Of a stretch of DNA of 64,000 bases, positions 32,836 through 40,383 are shown piece after piece; position 1 is the stretch's first letter, and each line of letters begins with the position of its first letter. Under the pieces are notes generated by a model, which saw only the letters and a list, made by a program, of their open reading frames with translations, was not told where the DNA came from and searched no databases. The position numbers were made by a program, and so were the translations under genes. The stretch comes from Geminicoccaceae bacterium (GTDB lineage: Bacteria; Pseudomonadota; Alphaproteobacteria; Geminicoccales; Geminicoccaceae): NCBI GenBank assembly GCA_020638495.1, contig JACKIN010000002.1:124001-188000 (forward strand), given 5' to 3'.

Positions 32836-35688
32836 ATGGCAACGCGCAAAGAGCTGGAGCAGACGTCCTTTCTCTACGGTGGCAACTCGAGCTTCATCGA
32901 GGAGCTCTATGCCCGCTACCTGAACGATCCGGCGAGCGTCGAGCCGAGCTGGCGCGGCTATTTCGACGGGCTCGACGGCGAGGATCGCGCCCTTTTCGGC
33001 CGGGCGCGGGCCGCGCTGCAGCCACGCCCCAGGAGCCTGGCCGAGCCGGCCAACCTCAACCGGCCGATCTCGGCCGGCCTCGAGTCGGATGCCACCAAGA
33101 CCCTGATCCGCGAGCATCTGCGGCTGATCATGCTGATCCGGGCCTATCGCGTGCGCGGCCACCTGATCGCGAAGCTCGACCCCCTCAAGATCAGCCACAA
33201 GGCGCACCACCCCGAGCTCGACTACCATTCCTACGGCTTCACCGACGCCGATCTGGATCGCGAGTTCTATCTCGACTTCGTGCTCGGCCTGGAGACGGCG
33301 ACGCTGCGGCAGGTCATGGACGTGCTGCAGAAGACCTACAGCTCGACCGTCGGCATCGAGTTCCTGCACATCCAGGACCCCGACCAGAAGAGCTGGCTGC
33401 AGCAGCGGATGGAGAGTGCCCAGGGCCTCTTCGACACGACGCCCGAGGAAAAGCGCGAGATCCTCGAGCACCTGACCGAGACCGAGGGCTTCGAGCAGTT
33501 CCTGCATGTCAAGTTCCCGGGCACCAAGCGCTTCGGCCTGGACGGTGGCGAGAGTGCGATCGCCGCGCTCGAGACGATGATCCGGACCAGCGCCGAGCTC
33601 GGCGTCGACGAGATCGCCCTCGGCATGCCGCATCGTGGCCGGCTCAATGTGCTCGCCAACGTCATGGGCAAGCCGTACGCGGCGATCTTCAGCGAGTTCC
33701 AGGGTGCGGCCAGCTACGACGACGTGCTGGGCTCGGGCGACGTCAAGTATCACCTCGGCACGTCGACCGACCGGGTCCTGCCCGACGGCCGGGAGATCCA
33801 TCTCTCGCTCACCGCCAATCCCTCGCATCTCGAGGCGGTCAACCCGGTGGTGATGGGCAAGGTCAGGGCGAAGCAGCGGCAGAAGAACGACACCGAGCGC
33901 AGTCGGGTCCTGGGCATCCTCATGCACGGCGACGCGGCCTTCGCCGGGCAGGGCGTCGTCCACGAATGCCTCGAGATGTCGGAGCTTCGCGGATACCGGG
34001 TGGGCGGCACGCTGCACCTGATCGTCAACAACCAGATCGGCTTCACGACGAGCCCGGCCTATGCCCGCAGCTCGCCCTACCCCTCGGACGTGGCGCGCGG
34101 CATCCAGGCGCCGATCTTCCACGTCAACGGCGACGATCCGGTGGCGGTGACCCATGTCTCGCGGCTGGCCGCCGAGTTCCGCCACACCTTCAAGAAGGAC
34201 GTGGTCGTCGATCTCTGGTGCTACCGGCGCCACGGGCACAACGAGGGCGACGAGCCGAGCTTCACCCAGCCCTTGATGTACAAGAAGATCGCGCAGCACG
34301 CGACGGTGCGGCAGGTCTATGTCAAGCGGCTCGAGAAGGAGGGAGTGATCGCTCCGGGCTACGGGCAGGAGCTGCTCGACGCCTTCAACAAGCAGCTCGA
34401 CGCGGCGCACGACTCGGCGCGGAGCTACAAGTCGAACAAGGTCGACTGGCTGGAGGGCGCCTGGGCCGGTCTCAAGGCCTCGCCCATCGACTACGAGCGC
34501 GGCAAGACATCCAGCTCGCTCGAGAGCTTGCGGGAAATCGGCCTGAAGATGACCGCGCTGCCCAAGGAGCTGAACGTCCATCCGCGGCTCAAGCGGGTGA
34601 TCGGGCAGCGCCGCAAGGCCATCGAGGAAGGCCAGGGCATCGACTGGGCGACCGCCGAGCATCTCGCCTTCGGCACGCTGCTCTGCGAGGGCTTCCCCGT
34701 CCGGCTGACCGGCCAGGATGTCGGCCGCGGCACCTTCTCGCAGCGCCACGCCACCATCTACGACCAGTCGACGGAAGAAAAATACCATCCGCTGATGCAT
34801 CTGCGCGAGGACCAGGGCAGCTTCGAGGTGATCGACAGCTTCCTCTCCGAGGAGGGTGTCCTGGGCTACGAGTACGGCTACTCGCTCGCCGATCCGAATT
34901 GCCTCACACTCTGGGAGGCGCAGTTCGGCGACTTCGCCAATGGCGCGCAGGTCTATTTCGATCAGTTCATCTCCTCGGGCGAGAAGAAGTGGCTGCGCTT
35001 CTCGGGGCTCGTCTGCCTCCTGCCGCACGGCATGGAAGGCCAGGGACCGGAGCACAGCTCGGCGCGCCTCGAGCGGTTCCTGCAGCTCTTCGCCGAGGAC
35101 AATATCCAGGTCTGCTACCCCTCGACCCCGGCCAGCCACTTCCACATGCTGCGCCGCCAGTTGCATCGCGACTTCAGGAAGCCGCTGATCGTGATGACGC
35201 CGAAGTCGCTCCTGCGTCACAAGCGCTGCGTCTCGACGCTCGAAGACATGGGGCCGGGCACGAGCTTCCACCGGGTCATGTACGACCGCCCGCCGAGCGA
35301 CGCCGACCAGACGATCGAGCGGGTCGTGATGTGCTCGGGCAAGGTCTATTACGATCTGCTCGCGGCGCGCGAGGAGCAGGGGCTCGACGACAAGGTGGCG
35401 CTGATCCGGCTCGAGCAGCTGGCCCCCTTCCCCGAGGACGCGCTGACCGAGGAGCTGCAGCGCTATCCGGCCACGGCGAGCTTCGTCTGGTGCCAGGAGG
35501 AGCCGCGCAACCAGGGTGCCTGGTTCTTCGTGGCACCCAGGATCGAGAATCTGATGGAGGCGCAGGGCATCGCCCAGCAGCGCCTGACCTATGCCGGCCG
35601 CAAGCCGGCCGCCGCCCCGGCAACGGGGTTCCATGCGCAGCATGAGCGCGAGCAGCGAGTCCTCGTCAACGAAGCGTTGACCGGCTGA
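32836..35688 (+). CDS. sucA: 2-oxoglutarate dehydrogenase E1 component
   Basis: 950 aa, thiamin-diphosphate-dependent decarboxylase of the 2-oxoglutarate dehydrogenase complex. The N-terminal E1o segment (SFLYGGNSSFIEELYARYLNDPASVEPSWRGYF) docks to E2. Substrate and ThDP regions include IGMPHRGRLNVLANVMGKPY and GDAAFAGQGVV, with NNQIGFTT nearby. The transketolase-like pyrimidine domain contains SEEGVLGYEYGYSLADPN, and the C-terminus CQEEPRNQGAW is conserved. Standard length; no fusion to E2. Confidence 0.97.
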   Translation: MATRKELEQTSFLYGGNSSFIEELYARYLNDPASVEPSWRGYFDGLDGEDRALFGRARAALQPRPRSLAEPANLNRPISAGLESDATKTLIREHLRLIMLIRAYRVRGHLIAKLDPLKISHKAHHPELDYHSYGFTDADLDREFYLDFVLGLETATLRQVMDVLQKTYSSTVGIEFLHIQDPDQKSWLQQRMESAQGLFDTTPEEKREILEHLTETEGFEQFLHVKFPGTKRFGLDGGESAIAALETMIRTSAELGVDEIALGMPHRGRLNVLANVMGKPYAAIFSEFQGAASYDDVLGSGDVKYHLGTSTDRVLPDGREIHLSLTANPSHLEAVNPVVMGKVRAKQRQKNDTERSRVLGILMHGDAAFAGQGVVHECLEMSELRGYRVGGTLHLIVNNQIGFTTSPAYARSSPYPSDVARGIQAPIFHVNGDDPVAVTHVSRLAAEFRHTFKKDVVVDLWCYRRHGHNEGDEPSFTQPLMYKKIAQHATVRQVYVKRLEKEGVIAPGYGQELLDAFNKQLDAAHDSARSYKSNKVDWLEGAWAGLKASPIDYERGKTSSSLESLREIGLKMTALPKELNVHPRLKRVIGQRRKAIEEGQGIDWATAEHLAFGTLLCEGFPVRLTGQDVGRGTFSQRHATIYDQSTEEKYHPLMHLREDQGSFEVIDSFLSEEGVLGYEYGYSLADPNCLTLWEAQFGDFANGAQVYFDQFISSGEKKWLRFSGLVCLLPHGMEGQGPEHSSARLERFLQLFAEDNIQVCYPSTPASHFHMLRRQLHRDFRKPLIVMTPKSLLRHKRCVSTLEDMGPGTSFHRVMYDRPPSDADQTIERVVMCSGKVYYDLLAAREEQGLDDKVALIRLEQLAPFPEDALTEELQRYPATASFVWCQEEPRNQGAWFFVAPRIENLMEAQGIAQQRLTYAGRKPAAAPATGFHAQHEREQRVLVNEALTG

Positions 35689-35720
35689 GCGGCCACACGG
35701 ATGAGACGGGAGGAGTCCTG

Positions 35721-36941
35721 ATGAGCGGTGAGATCCGGGTGCCCACTCTGGGTGAATCGGTGAGCGAGGCGACCATTGCCCGCTGGCTGAAGAAGGCCGG
35801 CGACACCGTTTCTGTCGACGAGCCCCTGGTCGAGCTCGAGACCGACAAGGTCAGCCTCGAGGTGCCCGCCCCCGTGGCCGGCGTGCTCGCCGAAATCATG
35901 GCCGAGGAGGGCAGCGACGTCGAGGTCGGCGCCCTCCTCGGGGTGATCGAGGAAGGTGCCGCCGCACCGGCCAAGAAGGCCGAAGCGGCGCCGGCGGCAA
36001 AGGCCGAGAAGGCCGCCGGGAGCCCGGCCGAGCCGACCGAAAAGGGCGACGTGGTCGACCTGTCCGGGGCCAACAAGTCCGGGCCAGCCGCGCGCAAGAT
36101 CGCCGCCGAGAAGGGCCTCGATCTCGCCGGGATCGAGGGCACCGGCCCCAAGGGCAACGTCACCAAGGGCGACGTGCTGAAGGCCGAGAGGCCGGCGGCA
36201 GCACCGGCCGCGAAGCCCGCGGCACCCGTCGCATCGACCGGACGCGAGGAGCGGGTCCGCATGACCCGGCTCAGGAAGCGCATCGCCGAGCGGCTGAAGG
36301 AGGCGCAGAACACGGCCGCCATGCTCACCACCTTCAACGAGGTGGACATGTCGGCGGTCATCGAGCTGCGCAAGACCTACCAGGACGCGTTCACCAAGAA
36401 GCACGGCATCAAGCTCGGCTTCATGTCGTTCTTCGTGAAGGCCTGCATCGACGCGCTGCGGGTCTATCCGGCGGCCAATTCGGAGATCGACGGCGACGAG
36501 GTCGTCTACAAGCACTACTACGACATCGGCGTGGCGGTGAGCTCGGATGCCGGCCTCGTCGTGCCGGTGGTGCGCGGCGCCGACGCCATGAACCTCGCCG
36601 AGATCGAGGCCGCGATCGCCGATCTCGGCAGCCGGGCGAAGAGCGGCAAGCTCGCGATGGAGGAGCTGACCGGCGGCACCTTCACGATCACCAATGGCGG
36701 CATCTTCGGCTCGATGCTGTCGACGCCGATCCTCAACCCGCCGCAGGTCGGCATCCTCGGCATGCACAACATCGTCCAGCGCCCGGTGGTCCTGCCGGAC
36801 GGCCGCATCGAAGCCCGGCCGATCATGTATGTCGCCCTCTCCTACGACCACCGGATCATCGACGGCCGCGAGGCGGTGAGCTTCCTCGTGCGCGTCAAGC
36901 AGTGCATCGAGGACCCCACCCGGATGCTGCTCGACGCTTAG
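35721..36941 (+). CDS. sucB: 2-oxoglutarate dehydrogenase E2, dihydrolipoyl succinyltransferase
   Basis: 406 aa. One lipoyl domain (residues 1-76) with the lipoylated Lys in ELETDKVSLEV (about 43), an Ala/Pro/Lys linker, a peripheral subunit-binding domain (SGPAARKIAAEKGLDLAGIEGTGPKG, about 115-150) and the catalytic acetyltransferase-like domain with His in SYDHRIIDGREAV near the end. Excellent GGAGGAG ribosome site. Last gene of the contiguous mdh-suc cluster. Confidence 0.97.
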   Translation: MSGEIRVPTLGESVSEATIARWLKKAGDTVSVDEPLVELETDKVSLEVPAPVAGVLAEIMAEEGSDVEVGALLGVIEEGAAAPAKKAEAAPAAKAEKAAGSPAEPTEKGDVVDLSGANKSGPAARKIAAEKGLDLAGIEGTGPKGNVTKGDVLKAERPAAAPAAKPAAPVASTGREERVRMTRLRKRIAERLKEAQNTAAMLTTFNEVDMSAVIELRKTYQDAFTKKHGIKLGFMSFFVKACIDALRVYPAANSEIDGDEVVYKHYYDIGVAVSSDAGLVVPVVRGADAMNLAEIEAAIADLGSRAKSGKLAMEELTGGTFTITNGGIFGSMLSTPILNPPQVGILGMHNIVQRPVVLPDGRIEARPIMYVALSYDHRIIDGREAVSFLVRVKQCIEDPTRMLLDA

Positions 36942-36959
36942 CCGGTCAGCCGCCGGTCC

Positions 36960-37313
36960 CTAGCTCCGGGTCCGCTTGGGCACCGGGCCGCGCAGTGCCG
37001 CCTCGCTGGCGAGGCGGGCCCATTGCAGCATGGCCTCGGCGTCGTCGAGGCATTCGGGCGGGGCCTCGTGGTAGCTCATGACCGAGGGCTTGCCGCGCTT
37101 GCCTTCGTAGACGAACGCCTCCGCACCGGCCGCCTCGAACATCGGACGGGTGCGCTGGTCGGTCTTGAAGTAGAGGCGTTCGTTGGCGATCAGCGCGATC
37201 ATGCGGTCGACGTGAAAGATGCCGAAGCCGCCGAACATGGCGCGGGCGCGCACCATGCCGAGCGGCTCCAGCATCTCCAGCACATGGTCGACGAACGGGT
37301 CGCGCTTCGACAT
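36960..37313 (-). CDS. TfoX N-terminal domain protein
   Basis: 117 aa, TfoX/Sxy N-terminal domain only: FVDHVLEMLEPLGMVRARAMFGGFGIFHVDRMIALIANERLYFKTD is the signature. In gammaproteobacteria Sxy co-activates competence genes with CRP; the short alphaproteobacterial forms are of unknown function. I prefer the ATG at 37313 (AGGTTCC upstream). A longer frame to 37394 would translate through a perfect terminator hairpin. It is antisense to, and splits, the sucB-lpdA part of the TCA cluster. Confidence 0.8.
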   Translation of the reverse strand: MSKRDPFVDHVLEMLEPLGMVRARAMFGGFGIFHVDRMIALIANERLYFKTDQRTRPMFEAAGAEAFVYEGKRGKPSVMSYHEAPPECLDDAEAMLQWARLASEAALRGPVPKRTRS

Positions 37314-37351
37314 CGATTGGAACCTGGGAACGCTTTGGAGCCTGAAAGAAG

Positions 37352-37375
37352 AAAGGCCGCCCGGAGGCGGCCTTT
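37352..37375. terminator. Bidirectional terminator hairpin upstream of tfoX
   Basis: AAAGGCCGCC, then CGGA, then GGCGGCCTTT: a perfect 10-bp stem. On the minus strand it is followed by TTTCTTCTTTC, a good terminator for the small ORF at 37422-37502. On the plus strand it could stop transcripts leaving sucB. Confidence 0.8.
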
Positions 37376-37421
37376 CCGTGAGCACGGTGGTCATCCGGCC
37401 CTGGAAATCAATCCGTGGTGG

Positions 37422-37502
37422 TCAAACCAGAAGCAGAGGCTGCTCCGCTGCCGATGCCGACCACGTGGGCCCGAACGACGTATCCGTCATCTCACTCGAC
37501 AT
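37422..37502 (-). CDS. Putative 26-residue peptide with 16S-tail-complementary ribosome site
   Basis: The minus-strand ATG at 37502 is preceded at ideal spacing by GAAAGGAGGTGATCCA (37503-37518), the exact complement of the last bases of alphaproteobacterial 16S rRNA. The peptide starts MSSEMTDTSFGPTWSASAAE, ends LLLV, and has no recognised family. It is followed after about 45 nt by a perfect terminator hairpin, and a TTGACG -35-like element sits about 45 bp upstream (37562-37567). A stand-alone highly translated microprotein or a leader peptide for tfoX are both possible. Only its small size keeps confidence moderate. Confidence 0.45.
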   Translation of the reverse strand: MSSEMTDTSFGPTWSASAAEQPLLLV

Positions 37503-37569
37503 TGGATCACCTCCTTTCCGTTTGTTGCGCCTGGGACGACTTCGCCACCGATCCGCCGCTGCGTCAAGT

Positions 37570-37590
37570 CCCCACGGAAGGGTGGGGTTT
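37570..37590 (+). terminator. Hairpin upstream of lpdA
   Basis: CCCCAC, then GGAAGG, then GTGGGG with TTTGTTC on the plus strand. It would end plus-strand transcripts coming from sucB or from the small region at 37376-37570, leaving lpdA to its own promoter. Confidence 0.55.
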
Positions 37591-37673
37591 GTTCAAATGC
37601 CTCGCTCCACTATGAAGGGCGCGGTTGCGAGGTGCTGCAGGCGCCTGTCGGACCGGGGCGAAGGGGGAAAGCG

Positions 37674-39083
37674 ATGGCGGAAGAGAGCTTCGACGTGGTG
37701 TTCATCGGCGGTGGCCCGGGCGGCTATGTCGGCGCCATCAAGGCGGCCCAGCTCGGCATGAAGGTCGCCTGCGTCGAGAAGCGGGGTGCCCTCGGCGGCA
37801 CCTGCCTCAATATCGGCTGCATTCCCTCGAAGGCCCTGCTCCACTCGTCGCATCTCTATGCCGAGGCGAAGGGCGGGATGGAGAAGCACGGCATCAAGAT
37901 CGGCTCCGTCGAGCTCGATCTCGATGCCATGATGGACAACAAGGACGAGGTGGTCGAGACCCTGACCAAGGGGATCGAGGGCCTCTTCAAGAAGAACAAG
38001 GTCACGTATGTCGTCGGGCATGGCCGGATCGCCGGGCCCGGCAAGGTGGTGGTCGAGCTGAACGACGGTGGCGAGCGGGTGCTCGAGGCCGGGGCCATCG
38101 TCATCGCCACGGGCTCCGAGAGCACGCCCTTGCCCGGCGTCGAGGTCGACGAGGAGCGGATCGTCACCTCCACCGGTGCCCTGGATCTCGACGAGGTGCC
38201 GGCGCACCTCGTCGTCATCGGCGCCGGCTATATCGGGCTCGAGATGGGCACGGTCTGGCAGCGCCTCGGCAGCAAGGTCACGGTCGTCGAGTTTCTCGAT
38301 CGGGTGACGCCCGGCATGGACGGCGAGGTCAGCAAGCAGTTCCAGCGCATCCTGCAAAAGCAGGGCATGAGCTTCAAGCTCGGCACCAAGGTCACGGGCG
38401 TCGACGCCTCTGGCGACCGCCTCAAGGTCAGTGTCGAGCCCGCCAAGGGCGGCGAGGGCGAGGTCATCGATTGCGACGTGGTGCTCGTCTCGATCGGCCG
38501 CCGGCCCTATACCGAAGGCCTCGGCCTGGAGACGGTCGGCCTCGAGCCCGACAGGCGCGGCATGATCGAGGTGGACGACCGGTTCGCGACGAAGGTCGCG
38601 GGCATCCATGCGATCGGCGACGTCATCCGCGGGCCGATGCTGGCGCACAAGGCCGAGGAGGAGGGCGTCGCGCTCGCCGAGATCCTCGCGGGGCAGAAGC
38701 CGCATATCGACTACGACCGCATTCCGGGCGTGGTCTACACGGACCCCGAGGTGGCGGCGATCGGCAAGACCGAGGAGCAGCTCAAGGAGGCCGGGATCAA
38801 GTACACGGTCGGCAAGTTCCCGTTCATGGCCAACAGCCGGGCGCGCGCCACCGGGCAGACCGACGGCTTCGTCAAGATGCTGGCCGATGCCGAGACCAAC
38901 CGGATCCTCGGCTGCCACATCATCGGCGCCGATGCCGGGGTGATGATCGGCGAGATCGCGGTGGCCATGGAGTTCGGCGCCTCGGCCGAGGACGTGGCCC
39001 GCACCAGCCACGCCCATCCGACGCTCGAGGAGGCGATCAAGGAGGCGGCGCTGGCGACCTACACCAAGACGCTGAACCTGTAG
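37674..39083 (+). CDS. lpdA: Dihydrolipoyl dehydrogenase (E3)
   Basis: 469 aa flavoprotein disulfide reductase. FAD-binding VVFIGGGPGGYVGAIKAAQ, redox-active disulfide in GGTCLNIGCIPSKALLHSSH, NAD-binding VVIGAGYIGLEMGTVW, and the catalytic His/Glu in SHAHPTLEEAIKEAAL. It reoxidises the lipoyl arm of SucB. GGGGGAAAGCG ribosome site. Its place after the suc cluster marks it as the 2-oxoglutarate dehydrogenase E3, although a tfoX gene and terminator hairpins separate it from sucB. Confidence 0.96.
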   Translation: MAEESFDVVFIGGGPGGYVGAIKAAQLGMKVACVEKRGALGGTCLNIGCIPSKALLHSSHLYAEAKGGMEKHGIKIGSVELDLDAMMDNKDEVVETLTKGIEGLFKKNKVTYVVGHGRIAGPGKVVVELNDGGERVLEAGAIVIATGSESTPLPGVEVDEERIVTSTGALDLDEVPAHLVVIGAGYIGLEMGTVWQRLGSKVTVVEFLDRVTPGMDGEVSKQFQRILQKQGMSFKLGTKVTGVDASGDRLKVSVEPAKGGEGEVIDCDVVLVSIGRRPYTEGLGLETVGLEPDRRGMIEVDDRFATKVAGIHAIGDVIRGPMLAHKAEEEGVALAEILAGQKPHIDYDRIPGVVYTDPEVAAIGKTEEQLKEAGIKYTVGKFPFMANSRARATGQTDGFVKMLADAETNRILGCHIIGADAGVMIGEIAVAMEFGASAEDVARTSHAHPTLEEAIKEAALATYTKTLNL

Positions 39084-39162
39084 CGGGCAGCGGTAAAGGA
39101 ATTATTGCCTATTAAATAGGATTATTGTACCTTCCGGGCCGATCAGAACCCGGGAGCCTCCA

Positions 39163-39756
39163 ATGTCCTCCTTGCTGCGTTTCCTCGAGAACGGCACCGC
39201 CGAGCTGGCGCGCGCCTTCGCCAGGTCGTCGGACATCCAGCGCCTGCTCGCCGGGGCCTGCGGGGCGGACGATTATCGCCGCCTGCTCGAGCGGCTGCGC
39301 CGGGGCTTCGCCGTCATCGAGCTGCAGGCCTTCGCAGGTCTGCCCGAGCCCGTTCATGCCCGCCTGAAGACCCATCGCATGACCTGGCGCCTGCGCCACG
39401 ATATCGGCATCCTCGGCGGCACGGCACCCCTGCCCGCCCGGGCCGAGGATCTCGAGAATGCCGGCAGGTTCTCCACCGCCTCGGCCAAGCTCGGCGCCCA
39501 GTTCGCCCTGACCCTGGTGCTCGACAGCATCGCCAGGGGGCAGCAGGCGCTGACCGCCTGCCTGGGGCCGGCGCTCGTCTCCTGCCTCCTCTTCAACGGG
39601 CGGCGCGCGGCGGGCGAGCCGCAGTTCGCCGCCGTGGTCCGTTCGGTGATCGAGGACCGGGCGGACGAGATCGACTGGAGCGAGGCCATGGCCGCCGCCC
39701 GGCGCACGCTGCGCACGTTGCGCCACGCGCTGGCCGAAACGCCGCGACCCGCCTGA
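39163..39756 (+). CDS. Hypothetical helical protein, possible heme-oxygenase fold
   Basis: 197 aa, all-alpha. The run from RRLLERLRRGFAVIELQAF through WRLRHDIGILG and LGAQFALTLVLDSIARGQQAL to RSVIEDRADEIDWSEAMAAARRTLRTL has the order and spacing of bacterial BphO-type heme oxygenases; the LVLDSIARGQQAL stretch corresponds to their YVLEGSxLGG helix. The expected proximal His near residue 20 is absent (ARAFARSSDIQRL), so enzymatic activity is doubtful. An AT-rich leader with CCTATT-A-AATAGG precedes it. The assignment rests on pattern similarity only. Confidence 0.45.
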   Translation: MSSLLRFLENGTAELARAFARSSDIQRLLAGACGADDYRRLLERLRRGFAVIELQAFAGLPEPVHARLKTHRMTWRLRHDIGILGGTAPLPARAEDLENAGRFSTASAKLGAQFALTLVLDSIARGQQALTACLGPALVSCLLFNGRRAAGEPQFAAVVRSVIEDRADEIDWSEAMAAARRTLRTLRHALAETPRPA

Positions 39757-39803
39757 CCGTCCGTTTCCTCGGACCAGGTGCGACACTTTGCGCCAGGTGT
39801 TTA

Positions 39804-39870
39804 TGCTGCACTGCACAAAAGCGGGCTTGCGATTTGGCCCCTCTTGCCCCAGTTATTGTGCAGCGCAGCA
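39804..39870. promoter_or_regulatory. PhaR-type operator upstream of the phasin gene
   Basis: TGCTGCACTGCACAA (39804-39818) and TTGTGCAGCGCAGCA (39856-39870) form an inverted pair matching at 14 of 15 positions. TGC/GCA-rich sites like this are bound by PhaR/AniA repressors at phasin promoters, with PHB granules relieving repression. The motif is seen; the regulator is not in the window. Confidence 0.6.
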
Positions 39871-39892
39871 AACCGAGAGAGGAAACAGCGTG

Positions 39893-40285
39893 ATGGCTAC
39901 TCCCAAGACCACCCCGAAGTTCGAGATGCCCAAGTTCGAGGCTCCCAAGTTCAATTTCGACGCGTTCGTCGCGATGCACAAGGCCAATGTCGACACCATG
40001 GTCGAGGCCCAGGGCATCTACCTGCGGACCGTCGAGGCGATGGCCAAGCTGCAGTACGGCTGGGTCGAGGAGACCTTCAAGAACGGCGAGACCCTGCTCA
40101 AGGGCGACGTGACCAAGCGCAAGCCCGAGGATTTCCTCGCCGACGCCAAGTCCGCCGCCGAGAAGGTGATGGCCGTGGCCAAGGAGCAGGCCGACCTCGG
40201 CATGAAGGCGCAGCAGGAGGTGGCCGACCTGGTCACCAAGCGCGTGACCGCCAACATCGAGGACGCGAAGTCGCTCGCCGCCTAA
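39893..40285 (+). CDS. Phasin family protein
   Basis: 130 aa granule-associated protein. The N-terminus has a Pro/Lys/Phe repeat (KFEMPKFEAPKFNFDAF), followed by the phasin helix region (NVDTMVEAQGIYLRTVEAMAKLQYGWVEETF) and a coiled amphipathic tail (AKSAAEKVMAVAKEQADLGMKAQQEVADLV). Phasins coat polyhydroxyalkanoate granules. A GAGAGGAAA ribosome site, a paired PhaR-like operator and a strong terminator indicate a highly expressed single-gene unit. No phaC in the window. Confidence 0.9.
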   Translation: MATPKTTPKFEMPKFEAPKFNFDAFVAMHKANVDTMVEAQGIYLRTVEAMAKLQYGWVEETFKNGETLLKGDVTKRKPEDFLADAKSAAEKVMAVAKEQADLGMKAQQEVADLVTKRVTANIEDAKSLAA

Positions 40286-40349
40286 GTCGCGGCTCGAGCG
40301 TTCCGAGGAAGCCCTCCGCCTCCCTGGGGTGAACTCGGATCTGCGTGGA

Positions 40350-40376
40350 CCCCGGGCAGCACGCTGCCCGGGGTTT
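40350..40376. terminator. Terminator between the phasin gene and deoA
   Basis: CCCCGGGCAG, then CACG, then CTGCCCGGGG and TTT: perfect 10-bp stem, 65 nt after the phasin stop. It can also serve the convergent deoA operon, whose stop lies 8 bp away. Confidence 0.8.
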
Positions 40377-40383
40377 CGCGCGT

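Larger units (their letters stand above)
37314..37673. other. 360-bp region between tfoX and lpdA
   Basis: Contains two terminator-like hairpins facing outward, the 26-codon ORF with its extreme ribosome site, and short direct repeats TGACCACC at about 37418 and 37388 (minus strand), which could pair with GTGGTC inside the ORF. This layout resembles a transcription attenuator or a small autonomous unit. Confidence 0.5.

Noticed and set aside
37314..37394. A longer tfoX start at 37394
   Set aside because: It would translate a perfect terminator hairpin, and the extra residues are not TfoX-like.
37503..37518. A fragment of 16S rRNA
   Set aside because: The 16-nt identity to the 16S 3' end does not extend on either side, and the position exactly suits a ribosome-binding site of the minus-strand ORF.
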